From: an uncultured Latescibacterota bacterium
Lineage (GTDB): Bacteria > Latescibacterota > UBA2968 > UBA8231
Length of the DNA stretch: 64,000 bases
Direction: 5' to 3'
NCBI GenBank assembly: GCA_951813615.1
Contig: OX638377.1
Span: 2,418,001-2,482,000, forward strand
Each line of letters opens with the position of its first letter. Position 1 is the first letter of the stretch. The notes beneath the pieces are model-generated. The model was not told the DNA's origin, searched no databases, and saw only the letters and a list, made by a program, of their open reading frames with translations. The position numbers and the translations under genes were made by a program. Shown one piece after another: positions 41,706 to 49,953 of this stretch.

Positions 41706-44036
41706 ATGGCAGAACTCACAGGGGCGGCGATAGCTCTGGGCGAGCAACCGCCCGCATCCGCTAGCCAAAGCCAACCCTCAATCTTTCCCACGCTCCAAGA
41801 AGAAGTTGAAACCTCAATCCGCAAAGAGGGTATTTCCTTTGTCTTCGAGAGCCGCTCCGTCTCTGCCGTCGTCCAATTTATCTACACGCCAATAGATGGA
41901 ACCTTCGCCGATATCGAGTTAGAAGTCAACAATGGCGACCCAATCACACCGGCCGAAGACGGCGGGATTGCCGTGGAAATGGGCGGCTCGGTTTGGCCGC
42001 CTGACAGCGAAGAAGTAGAGCGACACTTCATCTCCTGCGAGCAAGTCGGCGATTGCGTCGAGGCCCGTTGGCAATGGAAGATAGGGGAAGAACAGGCCAA
42101 CTTTCTCTACCGGTTCCGCATCAGCGGCAAGTCCCTCGTCGTGGAAATCGAGGGCGGGCAAGGCAAGGGCACCGGCCTCTCGCTCGGCCGAGTCACCGGG
42201 GCCTTGCACCCGAGCCTGATCACCATCCCCTATTTCAACTTCGGCGATAACTACCCGCGCATCCTCTGCACCTCGGGCTACTTTCTATCCAGTTTCGTAG
42301 ATTGGCACTACTCGCGTGCATCCTCTCTGTACGCCCCACCCGAAGCAGAATCTCAGCGCCTCGTCCAGCTCAATGGTGGCTGTAGTTACACCAGCCAAGG
42401 CGATGGCAAGCGCAGCGATTTTCAGGAGCGCTGGCTAATAACGGTCTCCACCCAATACGAAGAAGTCCTCCCGGCCTTTTCCGCAGTCGAGGTCGAGCAA
42501 AGCGAAACGCTAGCCGATTGGGTCTGGTACAACATTCCCTTTATCGACGCATCCCAAGAGAGCTACGTCGAGCTATACGAGAACATGCTCCAGCTCAAGC
42601 TGATGGGCATCGATCACTTGCTGATCAATCACCCCAGCGAAACTTGGCACGACGGCGACGGCGACACCGCACTCGTGGTAGAAGGTGCCGAGGCCAAAGG
42701 CGGCGAAGACGCCCTCAGCGAGTACCTCGACGCCCTGTCCGATCTCGGCTACAAAACCAGCCTCCAAGTCAACTATCGCCACATCGCCACTACTAACCCC
42801 CATTGGCAACCCGAATTGGCGGCCCAGCTCGCCGATGGGAGCCCAGCCCCAACGGGGCCTGGGCTCTATTTGCTCAAGCCGTCCGAAGCACTGGAGCGCG
42901 CCCCCGAACACGCGCGTACCATCATCGACAAATACCCCTGCGACGCGCTGTACATAAGCGAACACGCCGAGGTCCCATCTTGGGAATTCAACGACTGCGG
43001 CGCCGACGCGTCAGCAACCGGCCAATTGGCAAGCAGCTATGCCCTGCAACAGAGCCTTCTCCACTCCCAAACCCAAGCTGGTTTGGCCATCGGCAACGGC
43101 GGCAACCACTGGTTCTACGCCGGCGTCCTGACAGGCTATCTCGCCCGCATGGTCGGGTCCGACCCCAGCCGCATCCCGCCGCTGGTGGACTTCGACCTGC
43201 AATATCTCCATACCATTGAGACCGATGCGGGTCTGGGCACCATTGACCAGTACTTCGCCGGGAACATCCCTCAAGGTGAGAAGCACAGCCGCAGCGCCTA
43301 TCTCGACCGTTACCTCGCCGCTACTGCGGCCTTTGGCCACGCCTGTCTGCTGCCCGACCAGCTAGAGTGGGGCATCGCTTCTATGGTCAAGTCCTATTAC
43401 ATGCTGCGCGAACTGCAAAAGCACTATCTCCGCGTCCCTGCGCGCTCCATCACCTACGGCCACGACGACCAGCTTCTGGAGACCAACGACGCGCTGCTTT
43501 CCGGCGCATTTGCCCAAGGACAGGTGCGGGTGACGTACGACAATGGTCTCGAAGTTTATGCCAACCTCGGCTGGGAGCATCCTTGGACCGTCCAGCGAAA
43601 CGATGAGACCTACCATTTACCTCCAGGCTCGTTTTGCGCCTGGCAGGACTCATCGCTGCTGGTCTATTCGGCCGATGTCGGCTCGGGACACATCGACTAC
43701 GCCTCTTGCGAGGACTATTTATTCGTCGATACCCGAGGGCAACGAGGGCAATTTGGCCCCGTGGAGCTCGACGGGGCCGTGGTCATTAAAGAGCGCAAAT
43801 GGGAAATCGACGTCGTGCCCTTTGCCTGCCAAACCGATATAGTAATCGACGTAGGCCAGTACTGGCCCGACCGCAAACTGCCCCCATTGCGCCTGTTGGC
43901 CTTCAAGTCCGAAGACGAGGAGCCCGACGTCTACCGGGCCGACATGGAAGGCGACCGCGTCCGCTTCAAGCCGCTGGAAGACGTAGTCACCTATCGCATC
44001 GCCCTGCCCGAGTGGATGGTCGAACCCGGTCGCTAG
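41706..44036 (+). CDS. Unrecognised 776-residue protein, glycoside-hydrolase-like architecture
   Basis: No firm family match. No signal peptide is apparent. Residues about 15-260 are beta-rich (GISFVFESRSVSAVVQF...), like the N-terminal sandwich of many glycosidases. Residues about 270-580 have alternating helix/strand character with WYNIPFIDASQESYVELYENML, MGIDHLLINHP and the CDALYISEHAEVPSWE segment, suggesting a TIM barrel in which acidic residues such as D and E in ISEHAEVPSWE could be catalytic. A C-terminal beta domain (about 600-776) follows. It ends 4 nt before the hemE start codon, so the two are likely co-transcribed. Carbohydrate activity is only an architectural guess. Confidence 0.8.
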   Translation: MAELTGAAIALGEQPPASASQSQPSIFPTLQEEVETSIRKEGISFVFESRSVSAVVQFIYTPIDGTFADIELEVNNGDPITPAEDGGIAVEMGGSVWPPDSEEVERHFISCEQVGDCVEARWQWKIGEEQANFLYRFRISGKSLVVEIEGGQGKGTGLSLGRVTGALHPSLITIPYFNFGDNYPRILCTSGYFLSSFVDWHYSRASSLYAPPEAESQRLVQLNGGCSYTSQGDGKRSDFQERWLITVSTQYEEVLPAFSAVEVEQSETLADWVWYNIPFIDASQESYVELYENMLQLKLMGIDHLLINHPSETWHDGDGDTALVVEGAEAKGGEDALSEYLDALSDLGYKTSLQVNYRHIATTNPHWQPELAAQLADGSPAPTGPGLYLLKPSEALERAPEHARTIIDKYPCDALYISEHAEVPSWEFNDCGADASATGQLASSYALQQSLLHSQTQAGLAIGNGGNHWFYAGVLTGYLARMVGSDPSRIPPLVDFDLQYLHTIETDAGLGTIDQYFAGNIPQGEKHSRSAYLDRYLAATAAFGHACLLPDQLEWGIASMVKSYYMLRELQKHYLRVPARSITYGHDDQLLETNDALLSGAFAQGQVRVTYDNGLEVYANLGWEHPWTVQRNDETYHLPPGSFCAWQDSSLLVYSADVGSGHIDYASCEDYLFVDTRGQRGQFGPVELDGAVVIKERKWEIDVVPFACQTDIVIDVGQYWPDRKLPPLRLLAFKSEDEEPDVYRADMEGDRVRFKPLEDVVTYRIALPEWMVEPGR

Positions 44037-44040
44037 CGCT

Positions 44041-45072
44041 TTGTCCGATCCATCCGCCCCCTTTCTCCAAGCCTGTCGGGGCCAAGTACCGGCGACCCCT
44101 CCCATCTGGATCATGCGCCAAGCTGGCCGCATTCTCAAGCCGTACCGAGAGCTGCGCCAGCGGCACGGTTCCCTACTCACACTTTTCAAAACCCCCGAAC
44201 TCGCCGCTGAAATTACCCTCATGCCGGTCGATCTGCTCGGGGTCGATGCGGCCATTCTCTTTACCGACCTAGTGACGCCCTTAGAGGCGCTCGGCTGCGA
44301 ACTGACGTACGCACCCGGCCCGGTTTTCGCCCGCCCGGTCCGCTCGGCCGCCGACATCGACGGCCTCCGCAACCCCGTCCCCGAAGAAGACCTCGCCCAC
44401 GTCTTAGAAACCGCGCGGCTAGCGCGCAACGCCCTTCCGCCAGCCGTCCCGCTCATCGGATATGCCGGCGGGCCTTTTACCTTGGCCACTTGGCTGGCGG
44501 AAGGGAGCCATGCCAAGGACTTCCCCGCTTTTCGCCGCATGATGCACAGCGATCCCGCACTCGCCCATCGGCTACTCGACCTGCTCAGCGATCTCGCTGG
44601 CCGCTTCTTGCGTGCCCAGATCGAGGCGGGAGCCCAAGCCGTCCAGCTCTTCGACACGTCTGTCGGTTTGTTGTCCCCGGCGCAATTCAACGAATTCGCC
44701 CTGCCCTATCTCCAGCGGGTTTGCCGCAGCCTCGCACCGCTAAATGCCCCGATCATTTACTTCCCGCTTGCCGGGGCGCAAAACCTGTCCTCCTTTGACC
44801 GCGTCGGTGCCCACGTCCTAGGCCTCGATTGGCGTATCGACCTAGATGCAGCGTATGGATTGTTCGGAGATACCATGCCTTTACAGGGCAATCTAGATCC
44901 CTGCGCCCTCTACGGCTCGGAGGCAAGTATTACCGCTGCTGCCCAGCGCATTCTAGAACAGGGCCGAGGTCGCCCCCACATCTTCAACTTGGGGCACGGC
45001 GTCTATCCAGACACGCCCTATGAAAATGTCAAATTGTTAGTGGATGTGGTCCACCAATTTGGGCAAACTTGA
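44041..45072 (+). CDS. hemE: Uroporphyrinogen III decarboxylase
   Basis: 343 residues. Diagnostic segments: PIWIMRQAGRILKPYRELR near 20-38, the catalytic Asp in ILFTDLVTPLEALG, GYAGGPFTLATW and the C-terminal NLGHGVYPDTPYENVKLLV with the conserved His. It converts uroporphyrinogen III to coproporphyrinogen III in haem synthesis. The start is TTG at 44041; no ATG precedes the conserved PIW motif. Only four bases lie between it and the upstream stop, so translation probably re-initiates. No other haem genes are nearby. Confidence 0.93.
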   Translation: MSDPSAPFLQACRGQVPATPPIWIMRQAGRILKPYRELRQRHGSLLTLFKTPELAAEITLMPVDLLGVDAAILFTDLVTPLEALGCELTYAPGPVFARPVRSAADIDGLRNPVPEEDLAHVLETARLARNALPPAVPLIGYAGGPFTLATWLAEGSHAKDFPAFRRMMHSDPALAHRLLDLLSDLAGRFLRAQIEAGAQAVQLFDTSVGLLSPAQFNEFALPYLQRVCRSLAPLNAPIIYFPLAGAQNLSSFDRVGAHVLGLDWRIDLDAAYGLFGDTMPLQGNLDPCALYGSEASITAAAQRILEQGRGRPHIFNLGHGVYPDTPYENVKLLVDVVHQFGQT

Positions 45073-45084
45073 GAGGTAGCACGG

Positions 45085-45321
45085 ATGGAAAGCATGGAAG
45101 GAAAAGAAAAAGGCGTGACCCGACAGCACACCTTTTTCTGTATTAACAAAGAACGCCACACCGCTTCGTCTAAAGTCATAGACGCCCGGCGCGAGGAGAT
45201 TAACGTCTTCGGTCAGCGGGTGCGCGGATGGATCGTGACCACCGAAGAGCCGGTCATCGACAAGGACATCTCGCTCGACGAATCAACGCAAGGCATAATG
45301 CCCCACCGCGATCCGGAATAA
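45085..45321 (+). CDS. Small unrecognised protein (78 aa)
   Basis: Charged, soluble, no membrane segment. Visible stretches: RQHTFFCINKERHTASSK and VIDARREEINVFGQRVRGW, which have beta-strand character. ATG with GAGAGG about 10 nt upstream and 12 bp after hemE, so it is plausibly the last gene of that transcript. No family recognised. Confidence 0.5.
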   Translation: MESMEGKEKGVTRQHTFFCINKERHTASSKVIDARREEINVFGQRVRGWIVTTEEPVIDKDISLDESTQGIMPHRDPE

Positions 45322-45333
45322 GGGCACCGGCCC

Positions 45334-45816
45334 TCAGCGCCCCCAAGAGAATTTGTTTTCCAACCAAGTGCCGATCTCGCGCGGTGGATCGTTCCACTTC
45401 TCGCCTGGGCCGAGGAATTGCCCGCGAACATCATCTCTGGCGTCAAAGCCCGACCACAAGTCCGGAAACTCGTCGCGGATCAATGTTTCTACTTGGTCGC
45501 TTATGCCCTGTGCGTGGTAGGAAATGGCCTCGTCGGCTTCGCTTTTGTCCAGCTCTTCGGTCAGATGCTTGGCCATCCCGCTACTGGCGATAAAGGTAAA
45601 TTCAATCGCCGAGTCCTCGGTCAGCTTTAGGTCGATGCGGTAGGCCGGATAGCTCAGTTTTAACCCCAATACGGACAGTTGTAACTGCAACCACTCGGCT
45701 TCGGTGACCTCGCGCGTGCTGTTCAGGGCAGCCCAGTCCAATTCAGCCCGAACCCCCAAGGGACTCAACAAGATCAACGCGAGCAGCGAATATATCGCCG
45801 TGCGGCTCAATGGCAT
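45334..45816 (-). CDS. Small secreted protein of unknown function
   Basis: 160 residues from ATG 45816, with a clear signal peptide (RTAIYSLLALILLSPLGVRA) cut near residue 26. The mature part is acidic and has no recognised motif. An upstream start at 45870 would place positive residues far from the hydrophobic core. It is the last gene of the minus-strand CBS/korAB run (50 nt after the zinc-ribbon CBS protein) and may be separately expressed. Confidence 0.7.
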   Translation of the reverse strand: MPLSRTAIYSLLALILLSPLGVRAELDWAALNSTREVTEAEWLQLQLSVLGLKLSYPAYRIDLKLTEDSAIEFTFIASSGMAKHLTEELDKSEADEAISYHAQGISDQVETLIRDEFPDLWSGFDARDDVRGQFLGPGEKWNDPPREIGTWLENKFSWGR

Positions 45817-45866
45817 AGCACAACCGCCTTTCAAGAAAACTGAAGCCAGCCTAGCGGCCAACTTCC

Positions 45867-46385
45867 TCAAGCTGCGGAGGAAAAATTCTCTTCGATAAAA
45901 CGAACGATGTACCGAAACGAGACCAAGCCAACCGGACGGTCATCGTCGTCCAACAGCGGCACGTGGCGGAAGCCGTGGATGCTCATCAAATGCAGCGCGT
46001 GCTGCACGGCCGCATCGGCCTTGAGCGCGGTGGGTTTCGGCGTCATCAGGCTCTCGACCGCGATCTGTTCCAAATCGCTGATTAAACCCGCCACTCGATA
46101 GAGGAGGTCGCGCTCGGTAAATATGCCAATTAGCTGCCCGCCTTCATTGGTCACCAACACGCAGCCGACGTGCCGCTCCTTGAGCAGTGAGATGACCTCG
46201 GCCAACGAAGTGGTCGGCGACACGCAGACCATCTCCTGCGGATTGAGCGCGGAAAGCGGTTCGGTAAAAATTCCCCTGAACTCCGCGCTGCTCCAATCTT
46301 GGTACGCTTCGCTTAGGCTCTGGCCGCATTCCTTGCAGAGGTCCACCCCAGAGATATTGTCGTGGGAACACGAAGGGCAAATCAA
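45867..46385 (-). CDS. Zinc-ribbon plus tandem CBS-domain protein
   Basis: 172 residues from TTG 46385, chosen because AGGAGA lies 9 nt upstream at the korB stop and the protein then begins MICPSC. The four cysteines (CPSC and CKEC) form a zinc ribbon in the first 25 residues. Two CBS motifs follow: VCVSPTTSLAEVISLLKERH...GIFTERDLL and PTALKADAAVQHALHLM...DRPVGLVSFR. CBS pairs bind adenosine nucleotides or SAM. Its position directly behind korB suggests energy- or nucleotide-dependent control of the oxidoreductase; this is inference. Confidence 0.85.
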   Translation of the reverse strand: MICPSCSHDNISGVDLCKECGQSLSEAYQDWSSAEFRGIFTEPLSALNPQEMVCVSPTTSLAEVISLLKERHVGCVLVTNEGGQLIGIFTERDLLYRVAGLISDLEQIAVESLMTPKPTALKADAAVQHALHLMSIHGFRHVPLLDDDDRPVGLVSFRYIVRFIEENFSSAA

Positions 46386-46396
46386 GAGCTCTTCTC

Positions 46397-47416
46397 CTAT
46401 TCGACGACCCAAGTATCGCCCGCGCTAAACAGCGCTTCGAGGTCGCCCGCGCCCCGCTGTTTGGTCGTCGCGTCGATTTGGTCGAACAGCAACTCGGTGT
46501 AGCTTGGCCTGTCGAGGGCGCGCAACACGCCAAAAGGCAGCGGCATTGACGGGTATTCCATCCGGCTGAGCATGTAGGCGTAGCTGGCGTTTTCGCGGCC
46601 TTCTTGATGCACGACCAACTCATCTGAGGACACGTCGCTGAGCGCGACGACCTCGGGCTCGGTGCCGTTCATGCGAATGCCCCGATCCCGGTCCTTGCCA
46701 AAGATGAGGGGCTCCCCCTCTTCTAAGAACACGATATTGTCGTCGCGCACATCCGAATCCGTGGTGTGCTCCCAAGCCGTGGGGTTGAGCACGACGCAGT
46801 TTTGGTAAATCTCGACAAAAGCGGCCCCCTTGTGTTCGGCCGCTCGCTTGAGCACGTAGCTCAGGTGCTTGGTGTTGGTGTCCTGCGAGCGGGCGACAAA
46901 GGTCGCCTCGGCGCTTAGCGCCACGGATATGGGGTTGAGCGGATAGTCGATCGACCCCATGGGAGTGGACGTGGTGCGGTGCCCTATAAGCGAAGTCGGC
47001 GAGTACTGGCCTTTGGTAAGCCCGTAGATGCGGTTGTTAAACAGAATAATCTTCAGATCGACATTACGCCGCAGGCTGTGCAGGAGGTGATTACCGCCGA
47101 TTGAGAGCCCATCGCCATCGCCAGTGATGACCCAGACACTCAAATCCGGGTTGGCCGTCTTGATTCCCGTGGCGATTGTGGGCGCGCGGCCGTGGATCGA
47201 GTGAATGCCGTACGTATTCATATAGTAGGGAAAGCGACTAGAGCAGCCGATCCCAGAGACGAATACGATGTCTTCCCGCGCGATCCCCACTTCGGGCAGC
47301 ATCTTTTGCATTTGGGCCAAAATCGCGTAGTCGCCGCACCCAGGGCACCAGCGAACCTCTTGGTCGGAAACGAAATCCTTGCGACTCAACCCAGTTTCTA
47401 CAACAGCTTCGGCCAT
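46397..47416 (-). CDS. korB: 2-oxoacid:ferredoxin oxidoreductase beta subunit
   Basis: 339 residues. TPP-binding motif ITGDGDGLSIGGNHLLH near 107-123 and the Cys-containing RWCPGCGDYAILAQ near the N-terminus (iron-sulfur ligands) are typical, as is NNRIYGLTKGQYSPTS. With KorA it oxidatively decarboxylates a 2-oxoacid, most likely 2-oxoglutarate, reducing ferredoxin, or runs in reverse. AGGGAGA ribosome site, 15 nt after korA. It is flanked in the operon by CBS-domain proteins. Confidence 0.92.
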   Translation of the reverse strand: MAEAVVETGLSRKDFVSDQEVRWCPGCGDYAILAQMQKMLPEVGIAREDIVFVSGIGCSSRFPYYMNTYGIHSIHGRAPTIATGIKTANPDLSVWVITGDGDGLSIGGNHLLHSLRRNVDLKIILFNNRIYGLTKGQYSPTSLIGHRTTSTPMGSIDYPLNPISVALSAEATFVARSQDTNTKHLSYVLKRAAEHKGAAFVEIYQNCVVLNPTAWEHTTDSDVRDDNIVFLEEGEPLIFGKDRDRGIRMNGTEPEVVALSDVSSDELVVHQEGRENASYAYMLSRMEYPSMPLPFGVLRALDRPSYTELLFDQIDATTKQRGAGDLEALFSAGDTWVVE

Positions 47417-47431
47417 CTCGATCTCCCTACT

Positions 47432-49306
47432 TCAGCTTAACACTTGGCGAATTTTGTCGGCCACTTCCCGAATTTGGAAGGGGCTACCCTGGACTTTGTT
47501 CAGCTTGACGACGCGCACGGGGAAGTGCGCCTGGACCAACATAGCCAGTTGGCCGAGATTTAGCTCGGGTACCAACACTTGCTTGTAACGACCGAGCACA
47601 TTGCCGAGGTTGCGGGGAAACGGGTTTAAGTAGCGCAGGTGTGCATAGGCCACGTCGAGCCCCTCGTCCCGCACTTGCTCAACCGCGGCGCGAATGGCAC
47701 CGTACGTTCCCCCCCAGCCCAAGACCAGCAGATCCCCTTGGTCCGGACCGGTTACTTCCAACTCGGGAATGAAATCGGCAATGCCGCGGATTTTGTCGGC
47801 CCGGACGTGGACGATGCGCTCGTGGTCTTCGGGCGCGTAGGAGACATTGCCCGTCACATCCTGCTTGCCCAAACCGCCGATCCGGTGCTCCATCCCCGGC
47901 GTCCCCGGCAAGACCCAAGGCCTAGCCAAGGTCTGCGGGTCGCGCATGTAAGGTTGGTAGTCATCGGGATCGGTGTACGGCTCGGCATCAATGGCCGCGA
48001 TCAAATCCGGGTCTGGTATTTTCCACGGCTCGGAGTTGTTGGCCACGTACCCGTCGGACAGGACAAAAACCGGCGTCATGTAGCGAACGGCAATGCGGAA
48101 GGCCTCGATGATCATGTCGAAGCATTCGCTTGGGGTCGCCGGCGCAATGACCGGGATCGGGCTTTCGCCGTTGCGTCCGTAGAGTACCTCCAGCAAATCG
48201 GCCTGCTCGGTCTTAGTGGGCAAGCCCGTGCTGGGGCCGCCGCGCTGGACGTCAATGACCACCAGCGGCAACTCCATAACTACGGCCAAGTTGATCCCCT
48301 CGCTCTTGAGCGCGATGCCCGGGCCGCTGCTGGCAGTAGCCGCGAGGCTGCCGGCAAAAGCCGCACCAATCACCGATCCCATGGCCGCGATCTCGTCCTC
48401 GGCCTGAAACGTCCGCACGTCAAAGTTCTTCAGCGCCGCCAAACCCTCTAGGATGGTGCTGGCCGGCGTGATGGGATACGAACCGTAAAAGAACGGTTTG
48501 CCAGCCTTTTGCGCCGCCGTGACCAGCCCCAAAACAATCGCCTCATTGCCCGTGATCCGCTTGTACACCCCCGGTTCGACAATCTGCCGCTTCGGCACCG
48601 AGATCTGCGTCTGGAAGGTCTCGGCCGTTTCGCCGTAGTAGTAGCCCGCTTTCAAGGCTCTCGTATTGGCCTCGACGACCTCGGGCCGGCCAGCGAACTT
48701 GGTCTCGTAAAACTTGAGCGTGTAGTCGAGCGGGCGGTCGAACATCCAGAACACCAAGCCCAAGACAAAGGCATTCTTGCACATGTCCTTGCCCTGGTTG
48801 CTCATGCCCTCGATGTCGGCGAGGGCATTGCGAGTCAGCGTGGTCAAGGGGACCGGATGTACGTCGTAGCCGCTGAGGCTGTCGTCTTCGAGTGGGTTTT
48901 TCTCGTACCCGGCCTTGCGGAGGCCGTTGCGGTTGAATGGATCGGTATTGACGATGATGGTCCCGCCCGGCTCGAGATCGGGCAAATTGGCTTTGAGCGC
49001 GGCCGGGTTCATCGCCACCAACACTTGGGGCGAGTCGCCCGCGGTGTAGAGATCGTTGGCGGCAAAGTTGACCTGATAGCCGCTCAGCCCGGGAATGGTC
49101 CCGGCCGGGGCGCGGATTTCAGCGGGAATATCGGGAAAGGTACTGACGTCGTTGCCCACCACGGCCGAGGTATTGGTAAACTGCCCGCCGGTTAGCTGCA
49201 TCCCATCGCCCGAATCGCCGGAAAATGAGATGACTATAGATTGGCGCTCTTCTTGCGAGTACTCTCGCTTACTCGTAGGTGCCGATGGGGCCACGATCTC
49301 GGCCAT
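47432..49306 (-). CDS. korA: 2-oxoacid:ferredoxin oxidoreductase alpha subunit with fused gamma domain
   Basis: 624 residues. The N-terminal gamma domain (about 20-190) starts with SFSGDSGDGMQLTGGQF. The alpha pyrimidine-binding domain follows from about 230, including GNEAIVLGLVTAA, YPITPASTILEGL and EDEIAAMGSVIGAAFAG, and a C-terminal domain ends with VRVVKLNKVQGSPF. The ATG at 49306 has a strong AAGGAGG; a GTG six bases upstream is less well placed. Pairs with korB. 2-oxoglutarate is the usual substrate for this fused architecture, but other 2-oxoacids cannot be excluded. Confidence 0.92.
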   Translation of the reverse strand: MAEIVAPSAPTSKREYSQEERQSIVISFSGDSGDGMQLTGGQFTNTSAVVGNDVSTFPDIPAEIRAPAGTIPGLSGYQVNFAANDLYTAGDSPQVLVAMNPAALKANLPDLEPGGTIIVNTDPFNRNGLRKAGYEKNPLEDDSLSGYDVHPVPLTTLTRNALADIEGMSNQGKDMCKNAFVLGLVFWMFDRPLDYTLKFYETKFAGRPEVVEANTRALKAGYYYGETAETFQTQISVPKRQIVEPGVYKRITGNEAIVLGLVTAAQKAGKPFFYGSYPITPASTILEGLAALKNFDVRTFQAEDEIAAMGSVIGAAFAGSLAATASSGPGIALKSEGINLAVVMELPLVVIDVQRGGPSTGLPTKTEQADLLEVLYGRNGESPIPVIAPATPSECFDMIIEAFRIAVRYMTPVFVLSDGYVANNSEPWKIPDPDLIAAIDAEPYTDPDDYQPYMRDPQTLARPWVLPGTPGMEHRIGGLGKQDVTGNVSYAPEDHERIVHVRADKIRGIADFIPELEVTGPDQGDLLVLGWGGTYGAIRAAVEQVRDEGLDVAYAHLRYLNPFPRNLGNVLGRYKQVLVPELNLGQLAMLVQAHFPVRVVKLNKVQGSPFQIREVADKIRQVLS

Positions 49307-49354
49307 GCACACGACCTCCTTAAAAAGAAAAAAATCTCAATCCGCAACGCATGC

Positions 49355-49822
49355 TCAAGCACCCTCTTTGGTTTGGGCGATGCGCTCGGGATCGGGTGGC
49401 AGATTGTAGATGTCTTCGGGAAACTGATCGGTGAGAAAGCGGATGACCTCGTGTTGGGGCAAATTCCCCTTTATGCGGCCGTCTTCATCCACAATCGGCA
49501 CGTTGCGATAGTCACCAGCATTCATCAGCCGCAGGGCGCTGCTGATCGGCTGTTGGGCATCCAAGCTGTGCGGATCGCGGGTCATCAACTCGGCCACCGG
49601 CCGCGTCCATGTCGCCGGCTGATCGGCTACCTTGGTGAGTGCATCGCGCTCGGTAAAAATCCCCACCAAGCGGCCGTCCTCTTCCACTAGCACGGCACTG
49701 ACGTGTTGGTGGCGCATTTTCTTGAGCGCGTCAAGGACCGACTCCTGCGGCTCGCACAAGGCGTACCCGTCCAAGTCTAGATGGCCAATGACCTCTTCGT
49801 GTAACTTATGCACGACCTTCAT
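49355..49822 (-). CDS. Tandem CBS-domain protein, first gene of the korAB operon
   Basis: 155 residues made of two CBS motifs: ALCEPQESVLDALKKM...GIFTERDALTKV and LMTRDPHSLDAQQPISSALRLMNAG...GRIKGNLPQHEVIRFL. No catalytic domain. It lies 48 nt upstream of korA, and a second CBS protein follows korB, so I infer nucleotide-sensing regulation of the oxidoreductase. The ATG directly follows the stop of a short leader ORF (TAAATG), and the only SD-like bases (AAAGGGG) lie in a hairpin. Confidence 0.87.
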   Translation of the reverse strand: MKVVHKLHEEVIGHLDLDGYALCEPQESVLDALKKMRHQHVSAVLVEEDGRLVGIFTERDALTKVADQPATWTRPVAELMTRDPHSLDAQQPISSALRLMNAGDYRNVPIVDEDGRIKGNLPQHEVIRFLTDQFPEDIYNLPPDPERIAQTKEGA

Positions 49823-49858
49823 TTAGAAAGCCCCTTTCTCGGGGCTCGGATGCCGCAT
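49823..49858 (-). promoter_or_regulatory. 11-codon leader ORF with overlapping hairpin, upstream of the CBS/korAB operon
   Basis: On the minus strand ATG (49858) opens MRHPSPEKGAF and ends in TAA immediately before the CBS start. GAGGTG lies upstream of it. Within it AGCCCC (49846-49841) and GGGGCT (49834-49829) form a 6-bp hairpin, and AGAAAG/CTTTCT could form an exclusive alternative. Both would cover the AAAGGGG ribosome site of the CBS gene. Confidence 0.45.
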
Positions 49859-49895
49859 TTTTCACCTCGTTTACTTGAACAACTATATCCAATTT

Positions 49896-49924
49896 AAGAT
49901 AGATAGGAGCGATGCATCTCGCAA
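49896..49924 (-). promoter_or_regulatory. Promoter of the CBS/korAB operon
   Basis: On the minus strand: TTGCGA (49924-49919), 17-nt spacer, TATCTT (49901-49896). It leaves a leader of about 65-70 nt before the CBS ATG, containing the short ORF and hairpin. Confidence 0.55.
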
Positions 49925-49953
49925 GGTGATATGTCACAATGAGATGGTCGTTT

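Noticed and set aside
43719..44690. A 323-codon minus-strand open frame over hemE and the 776-residue protein
   Set aside because: Antisense to hemE with its conserved motifs; no domain seen.
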